Shown here piece by piece: positions 1 through 11,459 of a stretch of DNA of 64,000 nt. A model generated the notes under the pieces. The model had not been told where the DNA came from. It saw nothing but the letters and a program-made list of their open reading frames with translations, and searched no databases. Every line of letters begins with the position of its first letter. Within the stretch, counting starts at the first letter, position 1. The stretch spans positions 5,706,876 to 5,770,875 of the forward strand of contig CM071569.1 in NCBI GenBank assembly GCA_036426205.1. Reading direction: 5' to 3'. The translations under genes were made by a program, and so were the position numbers. The DNA comes from Ascaphus truei (Eukaryota; Chordata; Amphibia; Anura; Ascaphidae).

Positions 1-295
1 CTGAGGGGAAACATCATCCCTATTGAGCGCGGCTTTAGATGGCGCTTGCGGAGGCGTGAGCAGGCGTGTGGAATTGCAGCCGACAGCACAATTTCATTTT
101 TCCTGCTGAGGGAAGCGCAGGGCCGGTCACGTGACCGCCAAAAGTCAATGGCAGTCCGTGACGTCGGCGCCATGACGTGGCGGGCTAGCCCCGCCTCCCG
201 CCCCGCCTCCCGCCCAGCTCCCACCCGGGTCACAAGCGCGCACGCTGATGCGCATGAAGGGACACAAAAAAGCTCCTGCTTGAGCAGGAGAGCAT
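1..295. repeat. CpG-rich repeat-like segment at window edge
   Basis: The first 295 bases are far richer in CpG than the AT-rich DNA that follows. They contain a short direct repeat of the motif cccgcctcccgcc near 190-215. The words gcttgcggaggcgtgagc and gcgcggctttag near 30-65 resemble words in the CpG-rich foldback at 11460-11700, so this may be the end of a related DNA transposon cut by the window. A CpG-island promoter is the alternative, but no exon or TATA element supports it. Uncertain. Confidence 0.3.
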
Positions 296-1139
296 GAGCG
301 TCAGCGCTGTGAATATCACCATGTCCGAGGCCTAAGTCTCACACATGCGTGAGACCCCTCCTCACCTCTGTAGCAAGGAATCAGTGCTTGCAGAGGGGGG
401 AAGCAGAGCCTGACGGGGGCAGGATGATATCAAATGGGGGTTGTGATGTTGGGAGAGGCGGGTCTGTGAGTCGGGGGGGTGAGTTAAGAACTGTGTCCTG
501 TGCTCACCCGACACCGTGACATTTAACTACGGTTGCGTGAGACAGTGAGACACAGTCTTAATGTGTCAGGCTTGGAAGGGCTGTATATACAATACATATA
601 TGTGAATATAAGTGTACAATATACTATATTAAAGTGCCTTAAAAAAAGTACAGGTACTGTGCCGACTAGAAAAAAGCCTATATTTACTCAATATTGTTGC
701 AAAGCTGTGTTTTAGAAAATTTCTAAAGTTTATACAACAGTTATCATTTAAAAGATTATACAAACTCTCCAAAGCATTTATTACCACGGAAACATTAAAA
801 ATGTTAAAATGATTTACAACAATTCTTGTTTGATTATTTTTTTTTAAACAATGTTACTGCCTATACTGTATGTAGCAAATGAAAGATGACACTACCAAGT
901 GCATTTGGTCCTACGAATGACAAGCTCTTTAAAATATGTGACTTGTGTAAGCAGCCCTCATACTGTATACTGCAATATGAAATTTAGAAAGGGTGTGATA
1001 TATTAGTATGCATTATTATGGCACATCACACATGAGAGGGAATAAGTGCAGTAAATGGCAGTGCATGGTCACAATGGTTGGTACAGTAAGAACGACTGTG
1101 GGTGTGGGACAGAAGCCATGATTCCAGGCTATTGAAATG
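296..1139. other. No recognisable feature
   Basis: After the CpG-rich segment the sequence becomes AT-rich with short A and T runs. No long reading frame, repeat family or RNA was recognised here. Confidence 0.5.
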
Positions 1140-1412
1140 CTTCATTTAAGAGGAGTTTTAAGATTTGACTTAAAGGTGGGGAGAGAAGTTGCTTGGCATA
1201 TACTGAGTGTGAGGGCGTTTCACAGGTAAGGGGCAGTGAGGGGAAAGGTCCAAGGCGAGAGAGCAGTAGGGGTGAAAGGATTGGAAAGGAGACAGTTCTG
1301 AGTAGAGTACAGGAGACAGGCAGGGCGTAGCGAGAGATTAAAGCTGATACTGTATGTAGGGAGGAGCAGATGAGGGGAGAGCCTTAAAGGAAAGGAGGAG
1401 ATCTTTGTAGGT
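1140..1412 (-). mobile_element. L2 LINE, 3' end of ORF2 (fragment)
   Basis: Read on the minus strand this matches the extreme C-terminal part of the L2 ORF2 seen intact at 15050-15290. In both there is a leucine-rich stretch ending [15 protein letters not shown], then the region of the Leu-Trp-Asn-Ala-Leu-Pro motif and the closing lysine-rich tail. The match is interrupted by indels and stops, so this is an old dead copy. It starts close to the TG/TA microsatellite at 1451. The order of conserved words makes the L2 assignment fairly safe, but the boundaries are approximate. Confidence 0.6.
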
Positions 1413-1450
1413 TGGGGAATTGGTAAATATCAGGCAAAGTTGTATAGCTG

Positions 1451-1454
1451 ATGA

Positions 1455-1485
<31 letters not shown>

Positions 1486-1499
1486 TGTGGTGTGTGTTG

Positions 1500-1530
<31 letters not shown>

Positions 1531-1553
1531 TGTGTATATATATATATATATAT
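1451..1553. repeat. (TG)n-(TA)n compound microsatellite
   Basis: Alternating TG dinucleotides with occasional GG interruptions run for about 80 bp and pass directly into an alternating TA tract. It is non-coding. The apparent Cys-Val or Thr-His peptides in the overlapping frames are only translation of the dinucleotide repeat. Confidence 0.9.
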
Positions 1554-1804
1554 TGAAAAAAAGGAAGAATATAAAAAAGAGAGAGAAGATGAGAAAGTGC
1601 TTATATGTTTTTTTAAAAATGTATTTAAAATCAGAAACGGTTTGTGTGATCCCCTATGGGGAGCTATTTGGAGGTAGCATGAAAGCAGTGCCTTGAGGCG
1701 ACTCTTTATTCTAGGCATCTCAGTAATTTGGATAAACATTTGGCCCTCTTGGTTGTAAGGCATGAGGGGGGATTGGTTTAATGGCTGGCAAGACTAAGGT
1801 TTGG

Positions 1805-1829
1805 ATATATATATATATATATATATACA
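1805..1829. repeat. (TA)n microsatellite
   Basis: A short pure alternating TA tract about 25 bp long. The surroundings are AT-rich and otherwise unremarkable. Confidence 0.8.
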
Positions 1830-1899
1830 CATACAGGTATATATAATTGTAATATTTTTTATTGTGGTTAGATTTACATAATATAATTATGGTTAATTA

Positions 1900-2095
1900 C
1901 TTAAAATTGTGCACACATGCGCGAAACGCGTCAGAGGTCTCTCTCACTCATTCTTGTGTGATACCATGTTGCTGGTGGTTCATTAAAGGACACTTTTTTC
2001 ACCGTTTGAGCGCTCCAGCCTCCGTCATTTCAGTTCCCATTTGAGAAGCCGTGCATCGCCTATACTGGTCCCCCACCGGACACCACTTCCTACTT
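1900..2095 (+). mobile_element. Degraded hammerhead-type interspersed repeat
   Basis: The word gcgcgaaacgcgtcagagg at about 1920-1938 has the GAAAC-GCG-TC layout found at the 3' side of minimal hammerhead ribozymes with a very short stem III. No CTGANGA strand is left upstream. Downstream, attaaaggacactttttt resembles the ataaaggacattt word found after the hammerhead-like core at about 42990. I infer a 5'-truncated copy of a similar non-autonomous element. The ends are not defined. Confidence 0.4.
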
Positions 2096-2099
2096 TAAA

Positions 2100-3060
2100 A
2101 ATGCCTTTACCTCCAAAATGTGTTTCATTTAAGGTGGGGTAATTGGGCCCTTGGGTGGATCAAGAGAAAATATCCCTCCTTGAACTCATTTAACGGCAAA
2201 CGTGTATTTTATCTTCACAGTCTATGTTAAATATACCATTACATTTTACAAATGAAAAAGCCTAAAAAGTAATAAGTTACAACTTTCCAAGACTGAAGAG
2301 GTCACAAGCAGCCCTGGGCCCACAAGTTTCCCACCCATGCAGTATAAATACATGCAATGCTCCTTGAGATCTCATCCCACTTCCAGCTGTTTAATCCATT
2401 CGCTGCCAAAGGGTTTTGCTTCCATTCCATTCTGGATTGGCAGTATTATAACACCCAGGATTTATTGGGATTGTGGTTAAAACTCTGGGATGGAATTAAA
2501 ACTGACATATACTGTAACTGGTTGAGCTTGGCTGTCAACACTCAACAGCATCATTAACTTCTCCATTCTAGCTCTTTATTATGCTGCTTATATGAGAATA
2601 ATTTATTTGTAAGGTTTACTGAAAGAATGTTGCGAGAAGTGTTAGCAGTACATTTGTTACGGATTTGTTCTTTTTAAGATAAAAACGGCCTTTATAATAT
2701 AGGAACGTATAATAGGTATATAACATATTTATATAAAATATGTAGAAATGACAAAATGTTTTGCAGACCTTTGGACATGGATTTGTTTTTGTAATGCCAT
2801 TAAAGCATAAAGATAACTCAGCCGTATTAGAGTCTTGTGTTCCTCAGCATGACGTTGATTTCAACAATACGCTGTCCCTGGCTCTTTGTTGGTACTGTAC
2901 ATGTCTTTGAAAGGCATTATTGCAAAAGCGTGACATGCATGGCCACTTCTGGTGCAGTATCTTACAAGAAACTAGCACTCAATTTTCATCAAAGAGTGAA
3001 ATAGAATATGTCAATCTCTGCTGAAAAAATGCAATGCTATATCATTGTACCATACAAATA
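2100..3060. other. No recognisable feature
   Basis: AT-rich, apparently unique DNA. Only short frames are present and none has recognisable protein features. Confidence 0.5.
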
Positions 3061-3061
3061 A

Positions 3062-3106
3062 TGTGTGTGTCTGGGGGGTTGGGGGGGGGGGGTGGGGGGG
3101 GGCACC
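3062..3106. repeat. TG and poly-G low-complexity tract
   Basis: A short TG run leads into about 30 bases made almost entirely of G with a few T interruptions. Such a tract could form a G-quadruplex on the plus strand and is also prone to length error in sequencing. Confidence 0.7.
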
Positions 3107-3294
3107 ACATTGAAATCGGTGATTTATATATTGAAAAATGATCAAAACAAATACATAATTTGACCATATCTCAATTCCCTCCCCATTTATGTTCATTCAT
3201 TGCAGGAGGTGTTAAAGGGTCAATTTGGAAAGAGCTCAGACTAAGAACAAGATAATCAGATGGTAGAGTAGTAAAATACGGTTTAATATTTATT

Positions 3295-3560
3295 ATAGGC
3301 TAAAGCAGTCAAATTCCGGGCATTATTGAAAATCCTGCTCTCTGATTGGTTAACATTCCGGGCTTTATCCAATCAGTAATGCCTGGAATTGTAGCAGCTT
3401 GCAAAGTGCAGTTTTCAGTGTGTTTATTTCCAGCCAATCAGCTTTCAGAACAGCTGAGACAGGGCAGGGGATTGGTTAGAATGAAGTAACAGCTTTGAGA
3501 CAGGGCAGGGGATTGGTCAGGAAATATCAGCCACGGGTTGACTCCTCCCTCTCCCGAGGT
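3295..3560. repeat. Interspersed repeat with clustered CCAAT motifs
   Basis: The 5' part shares the words gggcattattg and aatgcctgg with the foldback at 4892-5026, so they probably belong to one family. Between 3350 and 3515 there are five CCAAT pentamers in both orientations (ctgattggtta, ccaatcagtaa, agccaatcagc, ggattggttag, ggattggtcag). The segment gagacagggcaggggattgg occurs twice, about 52 bp apart. The spacing looks like a mobile-element promoter, but no transcript evidence exists. Confidence 0.45.
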
Positions 3561-3639
3561 GACTGAGATTTTCTGAGCAGATTCAGTTGAATTGGGGGGG
3601 TTGTCTGCAAATAAGTAAGTGGCTGTCTGCAGTTTGTGT

Positions 3640-3715
3640 GTGGCTGCAATTTGTGTGTGAGTGTGTCAGTAGCAGTGTGTGCTGTGCTGTTGTGTTGTAT
3701 ATCTGTGTAGAGGTG

Positions 3716-3754
<39 letters not shown>

Positions 3755-3760
3755 GAGCTC

Positions 3761-3807
<47 letters not shown>

Positions 3808-3978
3808 TGTGTGTGTGTGTGTGTGTGTGTGTATAGAGCTCCAGTGTGTGTGTTTGTGTGTGTGTGTCAGTGTGTGTCAGCAGCAGTGTTTATAGATGTA
3901 GTGTGTGTAGCAGCAGTTTGTGTCTGTGTGCAGAGGTGCTGTGTTGTGTGTAGAGGTGCTGTGTATAGAGGTGCAGTG

Positions 3979-4018
<40 letters not shown>

Positions 4019-4671
4019 AGAGGTGCTGTGTTGTGTATAGAGGGGCAGTGTTGTGTGTGTGTGTGTGGGGGGGGGTGTATGAGTGAGTGTGTGTGTGTGT
4101 GTGTAGATGTGCTGTGTTGTGTGTAGAGGTGGGGGGGGGAGAGTGCAAAGTTTAGTAAGTGGCTGCATTTTTGCTTGTGGCTGCAGTGTGTGTGTGTGTG
4201 TGTGTGTGTGTTGTGCTGTTGTATGTGTAGCAGCAGTTTGTGTGTGTGTAGAGCTGATATGTGTGTGTATAGAGCTGCAGTGTGTGTGTGTGTCAGTGTC
4301 AATGTCAGCAGCAGTGTTTATAGTTGTAGCATGTGTGTGTAGCAGCAGAGTTTGTGTGTGTAGAGCTGCTGTGTTGTGTGTGTGCGTAGAGCTGCTGTGT
4401 TGTGTGTGTAGAGCTGCTGTGTTGTGTGTGTAGAGCTGCTGTGTTGTGTGTGTGTAGAGCTGCTGTGTTGTGTGTGTAGAGGTGCTGTGTTGTGTGTGTA
4501 GAGGTGCTGTGTTGTGTGTGTAGAGGAGGTGCTGTGTTGTGTGTGTGTGATTGTGTGTGTGGTGCTGCTGCTGTGTGTGTAGAGGGGCTGTGTTGTGTGT
4601 GGTGTGCTGTTGTGTGTGTGTGTGTGTGTAGCAGCAGTTTGTGTGTGTGTGTGTGTGTGTGTGTTGAGCTG

Positions 4672-4721
<50 letters not shown>

Positions 4722-4722
4722 A
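3640..4722. repeat. TG-rich minisatellite, about 1.1 kb
   Basis: Long pure TG runs alternate with more complex units. Between about 4340 and 4560 a roughly 21-bp unit built on gtagagctgctgtgttgtgt is repeated about nine times with small changes. Earlier units carry gtagaggtgctgtg and tatagagctccagtgtg. All frames translate to Cys-Val or Thr-His runs, so none is a gene. Alternating purine-pyrimidine DNA of this length can adopt Z-DNA. Confidence 0.9.
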
Positions 4723-4891
4723 CACACACAGGGGGCGGCAGTGTGTGGATATAGATATCTGCAGTGTAAGCGTATATACAGTAGAGGTGGTTTCATGTAT
4801 TCACCATTTTATTTTAATAAAAAATCTATTTAACTATACAAAAGTGTCTATTATTTATGAAATAAGCCTACATTTAGCCTATAATTAAGTA

Positions 4892-5026
4892 ATAATCCCC
4901 TCAGAACAGTGCATTACTGGCCAATAATGCCCTAGCTGGGTTAAAGTCCCTCGGCTTCGCCTCGGGCCTTCAACTCTTCCAGCCAGGGCATTATTGGCCA
5001 GTAATGCACTGTTCTGAGGGGATTAT
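4892..5026. mobile_element. Foldback repeat, 48-bp arms
   Basis: Positions 4892-4939 are the reverse complement of 4979-5026 with a single mismatch, leaving a 39-base loop that contains cctcggcttcgcctcggg. The same loop words, cacctcgggccttcaactcttcc, reappear near 15760, and the arm words near 3320, so this is a dispersed foldback element. No target duplication is evident just outside the arms. Confidence 0.75.
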
Positions 5027-5238
5027 ACTTAAAACTAATGTCTCCATATAAAACTAAACCAAGACAACGAAAATAAACTGGTGTGTTTATTAAACCCTTG
5101 CTGGGGACTAAAGGCATCCATCAACTGTTTATAATCACATTTTTTTAGTTCATTCTGTCTTATGTGGACTGTACCTTTAGTATGGTGGAAGTAATGGTAG
5201 ACATCGTTTGTTTAATGCCACTTCTCTTTATTTCGTAG

Positions 5239-5399
5239 ATGTTTTGTGGAAGACAAGAGCTCCAAGTGGCTTGGTTGAAACCGTTCAGGCATTTATCTTG
5301 CTGGACAAGACAAGTGGTCCCTTGATCCCCCGGGTTGAGCTGGAGAAAGAAGCTCACTTGAGTACACGCTTAGCACAGCCTCCGCATTCAGAAGTGTGA
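5239..5399 (+). CDS. Candidate 3'-terminal coding exon of an unknown gene
   Basis: A polypyrimidine-rich acceptor (ccacttctctttatttcgtag) ends at 5238. The following frame, entered with two bases of a split codon, stays open for 52 codons and ends in TGA at 5397-5399. The predicted peptide has ordinary globular composition: LWKTRAPSGLVETVQAF, then an ILLDKTSGPLIPR stretch and a charged ELEKEAHLSTRL tail. Composition and acceptor are better than in any other non-repeat frame here, which is why I list it. I do not recognise the family. No partner exon or polyadenylation signal close downstream confirms it (the nearest AATAAA is near 6054), so it may be chance. Confidence 0.35.
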
Positions 5400-5719
5400 C
5401 ACCTATGATGATGGACCCTACACTTGCTCCTGGCAGACAACACACCACACACAATACCGTCCCCATTGGTATCTCGTTTCATGATGCTGGATCACCTAAC
5501 CCCTCCTCTTCTTCGATGCTCTTTGGGTGGGTCTATTGTTTCTTGTCTCTTTCTTTGTTGACATCCAATTGGCACAACCGGTCCCGAGCCACGTATCAGA
5601 TTGTTTCGTATCATTTGCAGGTTCTTATTTTTCACAAGATCGCTCTATCTCGTTACAATTACCTAGGAGTCTGCCGTCCACCCACGAGTGGAGCTGAATC
5701 CCGTGGCAAGAATCCATGA

Positions 5720-6780
5720 AAAACAAAAATAATCCTAAGTACTTGTCATGTCATTTTATTAATTCGGTAATATATGGGGGGTGCCACCTTTGTATTGATG
5801 CATATATCCCTATATATATACCCAAATACCCCTTATATACCAACCGACCTCAATTTGGAAACATGACTTACTAATACTTTCTTATAAAGTATGATGGATC
5901 CTAGTTGAATATGAAAAGTCTTATGTTTGACCCTCCCTTCCTGTCATTACGTAAGGTGTTGGTGCCAACTATTCCTGCTCTTTCCTGGGCACAAACTGAT
6001 ACAAAAATAGCACCAGATTCCCTTTATCTCAATGAATCATTTGCTTCCTTTAAAATAAACACACCAGAATTGTACCTTTGAGTTTTGATCAAATAAGAAC
6101 TGACAGATTCCTTTGGAAACAAATAATTTAAAAAAAAATCTCTTCTTTCATTTTTGTTAGAAATAACCTTTTGGAAACTATGATAGGCAGAAGGCGTTGT
6201 TTATTAAGTTCGCTATAACCGTTTTCACTGACCAGCTGCTGGCCACTGCTGCTTTTTAAGATCAGGCTGCCCACTTGATCGCCATTATTTTTGCATGTAC
6301 ACAGCTTGCTTACTTGCTTTTACTCGGTTGTCCCTTTCCAAGCTTGTTTAGCTTTAAAAGGATGCTCCGTTCAGGAGATTTAAGCTTTGAAAATATTGAG
6401 TCCCGGGGGTGGTAAAAAGGGTCTTCCCAGGGATGTCGCAGGGCGGTCTGCAGGTACCCAGGGTGACTCTGCGCAAGAACAGAACATCAGGTTTGCAGAA
6501 AAACATTTTTTGTCTAAAGAGAGGAAATACTCAGGGGCCAAATACGACACTAGGTGAATGAAAAAATGTAGGCATCTGAGAGGACTGCTGGGTGGTTTGT
6601 TTTCAACCTACATTTGTTATTTTCATTTTCACATCATGGACCATTGCCCTGAACAGCATCTATTAGGCAGGTGCATAGTGTCCCCTACGGTTCAAACTAA
6701 CAAACTATAAGACATAAACAGAGCGTACAGGTGTGATATACAGGGAAAATAAAGATGGCTGTTTAATGAACTCGGATCTG
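5720..6780. other. No recognisable feature (possible 3' UTR or flank)
   Basis: Unique-looking AT-rich DNA. If the exon ending at 5399 is real, part of this could be its 3' UTR. An AATAAA hexamer near 6054 is the first plausible poly(A) signal. No repeats or reading frames of note. Confidence 0.4.
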
Positions 6781-6784
6781 GGTG

Positions 6785-7440
6785 TTGGCTTCAGCGTGTA
6801 AGAGTGTATGGTCGTGTGGGTACATAGTCCACTGATTGCCAGTGTTGTGATTGTGTGCTGGTCAGTGTGGGAGAATTTGTTCTGGTCGTGTGAGCCTGTG
6901 CTGGTTCATTGTGTGTCTGTGAGTCCCTGATTGCCAGTGTTTGGTTAATTGTTGGTGCTGGTCAGTGTGTGTCTGTGGATTGCCTGATTGCCATGTGGTG
7001 GTGAGTATGTGCTGGTATTCTGTGTTTTCTGGTTCTGTGTGTGTTTATTATGTGTGCTGGGTCAGTCTGTGTTTCTTTTGTTTGGGGTGTGTGCTGGTCA
7101 GTGTGTGTCCTGTAATCGCCTGGTTGCCAGTTGTGTGTGCGTGTGTGCTTGTCAGTCGTGTTTTTCTGGTGTGTAATAGTATGTGCTGGTCAGTCTGGTG
7201 TTCTGTGTGTGTGTGGTTGTGTGTGTGCTGGTTAGTTGTTGTCTGTGATGGCCTCTGATTGCCAGTGGGTGTAGTATGTGGCAGGTCAGTCTGTGTGTGT
7301 GGGTGGTGGGCATGTCAGTGTGTTCTGTTATGCATGATGCCAGTGTGTGTGAGTATTGGTGGTTTTCTGTGTGTTGGCGTGTGAGTGCTGTGCAGGCGTG
7401 CCTTTTGTGTCTGCAGGCCCCCCCCCCCAGTGTGTATTTT
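6785..7440. repeat. Degenerate TG-rich minisatellite
   Basis: Words such as gtgctggtcagtgtgtgtct and gattgccagtgtg recur irregularly at 30-60 bp spacing across about 650 bp. The array ends in a short poly-C run near 7419. Overlapping Cys/Val/Trp-rich frames are artefacts of this composition. Confidence 0.7.
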
Positions 7441-7885
7441 GGGGAATAGAGCCGATCGCACATGCGTGGCCGCCAAGAGCTGATCCTGCGGCATGCGCCA
7501 TCGATCTCTTGCAGCTGCGTATGCACATTCGGTGTGGGCCGTGCAGCAATGTGCGGTCGGTGCGGGCCTTTCACACTGCGTGACAGTTTTCCTTGTTTTT
7601 TTCAGGGAAAATATGGCACCCTACCTATACTGTACTGTAATACAGTTGATGTTGGAGGGCCATTGTGCCCGGGTTTTTTTGCTGCCTAAAGTCACTTAAA
7701 AGATCAAACATTTAGGTGCGATTAGACTTACAGAGGGATGAATCTGGGGAGCAGCTATCTGGGGAGCAAGGTTAAGAAGCATGTTACGAATCTCACTCAG
7801 ATACAGAACTGCAATTTCAAAGGTATCATCTATAAAACGGAAGAACCCTGTGGCTGGTAGTAAGGCCTTTATAGGAAACTATTCC
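7441..7885. other. CpG-containing flank, no gene recognised
   Basis: About 150 bp after the TG-rich array is richer in CpG (gcacatgcgtggccgcc and similar words) and then returns to AT-rich sequence. Nothing further can be supported. Confidence 0.4.
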
Positions 7886-8106
7886 ACATATAATAATAAT
7901 AATAATAATAATACAGTAATAGTAATAATCTTTATTTCATAGTACGCGTGGTAGCGGAGCACATAGGACTTTTATAAACACGGTCTCTACCAGATGAGTT
8001 TACAATCTATGTTTTTAGTGCTGAGGCCTCAGGGAGATAAATGACTTGCCAAGGTCACAAGGAGCCAACACTGGGAATTGGACCAAGATCCTCTGATTCA
8101 AACTCT
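7886..8106 (-). mobile_element. tRNA-derived SINE with L2-type tail, minus strand
   Basis: Read on the minus strand, a tRNA-like head with a B-box-like word (aattcccagtgttggctcc) is followed by ccttgtgaccttggcaagtc, then by tagattgtaaactc, which matches the L2 3' end, and finally by a trinucleotide (ATT)n tail that lies on the plus strand as (AAT)n at 7886-7914. The same order occurs at 46020-46215. The 5' end is cut by the foldback MITE starting at 8109. Confidence 0.65.
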
Positions 8107-8108
8107 AT

Positions 8109-8448
8109 GGGGGTTCCATCACTAAGCAGGGATAAGTGGGTTTTTCTGGGTGCTATGCCGAAGCAGTGATAAGTGCTTTTAGTGAGATAAATGCCTTTAT
8201 AGCGTGTACTGCCTGCTGTGAGATTCACAAAGCAATGATACAGTGCAGTATAGTTGCTTAAAATGGCTAACTTAAAAACGTAGAACTGCTTTGTGAATCT
8301 CACAGAAGGCAGTATCGCGCTATAAAGGCATTTATCTCACTTAAAAGACTTATCACTGCTTTGTGAATCTCACAGCAGGCAGTATCACGCTATAATGTTT
8401 TTTTTATCTCACTTAAAAGCACTTATCACTGCTTAGTGCATAACCCCC
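8109..8448. mobile_element. Foldback MITE with GGGGGTTATGCACTAAGCAG ends
   Basis: The left end gggggttccatcactaagc is an imperfect inverse of the right end gcttagtgcataaccccc. Inside, a unit of about 70 bp (acttatcactgctttgtg, then aatctcacagcaggcag, then a cgctataaaggcattt word) occurs twice in direct order on the right and once inverted on the left. The element interrupts the head of the SINE at 7886-8106, so it inserted later. No convincing target duplication was found. Termini rich in GGGG plus TTATGCA also occur in the element at 38356. Confidence 0.6.
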
Positions 8449-9955
8449 AGTGTCTCCACTCACGGGGCTGCTCCTTCAGCCCTTACGATAAAAGGCTTAC
8501 CATATAACACAAAACATACAGCATACCTGTACATTTGAGTTGATATTCCATGTGCTGGGCTTGTGTGGTCACTGATGTGATTGTGTGGTGTGCGTTGGAA
8601 ATGGATAACCCCTTTACGTGTTCTATTCTGATTTATTTTGGGGGGGGGAAGCTGTGTGCTTATCCACTAGACTCATCAACCACGTGCCGATTAACTCACT
8701 TGTATTAATTACATGTGTCTAAAGTTTTGACCCTGTCCGAAATAGTTTTTAAGTAGTGGACACAAATGTTAGTCACATACAATGAATAACTATAGGTATG
8801 TTTACAACAGTGTGACAGTTATTTCCATTCAATACCACTCATTTGGGTCAACGTCTAGTGATGGGGACTATAGCACATTAGTGAACAAACCTCCTGGGGG
8901 CGGATTTAATATTCTCTGAATGGTGGTTTCCGGCTGATTATGGTGTGATCAGCCGCTTCAGCGAATATACTGCATTGTGTCAGTGTTTACTGGCTTAATC
9001 TGATGGATAGGTATGATATGTGCCATACTGCACATTTAATTGTTTTCCAAAGGGACGCATTAACACCCTGCCAGCCCCTTCCCTTTCTCTCCTGACACCT
9101 CTGGGAGGAAACCCGATGCACAGGATAGACCTAGGATAGCGGTGTAGGTGCTAACTGGGTGAAGTAAGCCATTGAGTGACTTTTGGGGACTTTACGCCAT
9201 TGTCTTTATTACGGGGTGCTGAACACCGTGTTAATCCCTTTGATGCGACACATTATACAAGAGAAGTGTTAACCCATTCAGTGCCAGCTCCCATTGAATT
9301 CTGTTGTCTTCCAAAGAGTTTAGTGACAATAGATGTATTTTCTTCTAATTTGGGTCCGACCTACATGGAAACCTACCTTCCAAAGCGCACCTGGGAGAGA
9401 ACATGAGTCCCAGATAAGCCACTTTTTTTTTTAGTTTGGTATTAAAACCCCCAGAGATTCATTTTCTATGATGAATCAAATGGAAAAGAAAACTAATTTA
9501 ATACAAAATGTATTCTGCGGATTCCGGATTAATTATTGATGGGGGGAAAAAAAAGAACAAAATGACTTTACTCTGAAAACTTTCTGGCCAGCCTTGTTCA
9601 TATTAGAACATTTATAATACTTATTTGACAGTGCATAGCAGATTTAAAGGTGCATAAATACTTCAAGCCAGATCCACGTGAAACGTACCCAGATGGAATA
9701 TGCAGCTCTATGGAGTATTACTGAACAGCTCAAACAGGCTAAAGATTTAGCAACTTACAGTAGCAAAGGAAATTAATTATCACTTCAGAGGAATTCTGTT
9801 AAACTCCCTCATGCCATCCAAACACTAGGGGAGAATGCCCTGTTGTGACTTCTCTGTTATACGGTGTAGGCACAACCAAGGTTGGGACTTTCTATTGAAG
9901 GCTAATCCGGAGACTTTTTTACATTTATGTATTTTGTTGATATATTTATTTCTCT
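8449..9955. other. No recognisable feature
   Basis: Unique-looking sequence with one short G-run at about 8641. The frames present are short and lack any recognisable motif. Confidence 0.5.
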
Positions 9956-9961
9956 TACCTT

Positions 9962-10345
9962 CAGCGGCGGCGGCGGCGGCATCTTCCCCGGCAATGTCCA
10001 GTCGGCATTGCTCCGCAACGTCAAATGGTGCGCTTTGCCATGGGAACGTGACGTTGCAGCACCATGCGGTGTCAAGTTACCATGATAATGGGATGCCTTA
10101 TGGCGCCGAGGTGTTATGTGACGCCCGTTGCCGTGGCAACACGGCACCGCGTGACTTCACGTAGCGTCTCACAGTCATGACAATGCGTCGCCATTTGAAG
10201 TCGTGAAGCCAGGGTGATGGGATTTTTAGGGGGAGAGGCCGATGCTGCCGCCCAGAGATATTTTGGGTAAACCCGTAGCCCAGAGATACGTGGCCGAAAT
10301 CCGTAGTCTCCAGGTCAAACCCAGAGTGGTGGCAACCCTGGGCAC
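9962..10345. repeat. CpG-rich interspersed repeat remnant
   Basis: It starts with a (GCG)n tract at about 9965-9980. It contains the quasi-palindromes ccgttgccgtggcaacacgg and tgccatgggaacgtgacg, which resemble the core of the hAT MITE at 41714-42049 (cgttgccatggcaacgc). The right side ends with agtggtggcaaccctg near 10340, which looks like a hAT-type terminus. I infer a degraded DNA transposon, but no left terminus is clear. Confidence 0.4.
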
Positions 10346-11410
10346 AACACACGCTACCAGGCCATGACAATGGTTTTTGATGCTTGGTTCTAAAATACAC
10401 CGCTTCTCTCTTTGCCCCAGAAAGTGTTTCGTCTGCACAGCCTGGCCCCTGCAGAGAGAGCAGCAAGATTGGCACAAGATATAGGGCGTACACTAGGTCT
10501 TGTGCCAGCTTCACGGAGCTCGGAGCCTGAAATACAGGATATTTCCTCTGGTTGCTGCATATTAACAAGTGATGTGTAAGAGATGCTGCGTCTCTTACTT
10601 AACCTATGCAGTGTATTACCCCACACTTGACTTTATCACCTAAAATAAGGTTTCAAAATAGATTGTAACCTGTCCGTTATGTACCCCCTAACAGACGTGG
10701 GTCTGGTCTGAGTCTGTTCACATAACAATTGAATGCCACATATTGGTGTAATAGTCTGCAGAATTGTATTTAACCAAAAGGGACTGTAAGAAGTTTGAAG
10801 ATCATCGCTGTCATAATATAATACATTATGTCCAAAAAGCGGAGATTAATTCTCCTACCCATACAAGTATTGTCCCGCTAAGGCAGCATTAATGCAACAC
10901 CTTTAAGTCAAAAGCTTTTCACAGTCCAACATTTAATGATTCGTAAAGAGAAGTAGAAAGAGATTTAAAAAAAAAAAATTCAATCAGAGACTGCAGGGAT
11001 GAAATATAACCCGAGAACCTTCTAAATCCCAGTGATGAGACATACCTCCTAAAAATAGCAGTCATTGTCTGTGGCTTTCTATCATTGCCACTTTCTCTCC
11101 CTTTATTTTAATTGGGGACTCTGCAGTAGGCACTATAAAGCAGTTGCCTGGACTCTTGTAGCAAGAGCAGTCGGGGTGTTTTGTTGATGAGGCTGCGTCA
11201 ACTGTGCTGCTGACCGCGCTTGACGCATTTGATTCAGTGAATCTGAATTTACACGGCCACACTCAGGCGGCGGGCTTGTGCATGGTCATTTACGCTCTCC
11301 CAAGCTCGGCGCTTGAAGAGACAAACAAAATTGACTTTGAAGCGCGCTCAGCAGCAGTCAATGCACACAGAACACAGCCGCACACACACAAACATACACA
11401 TTACACACAG
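10346..11410. other. No recognisable feature
   Basis: Mixed-composition sequence without long frames or recognised repeat families. A short CA-rich stretch lies at about 11380-11408. Confidence 0.45.
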
Positions 11411-11459
11411 AAATAGCCCTGATCCACGCCCCCTGCTTGCGCTTGCAAAATTAGACCTT

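Noticed and set aside
1..295. CpG-island promoter
   Set aside because: CpG density is high but the words resemble a repeat seen at 11.5 kb, and no exon follows.
3587..4833. Long Cys-Val or Thr-His-rich open frames on both strands
   Set aside because: They are translations of TG dinucleotide repeats; no non-repeat protein sequence is attached.
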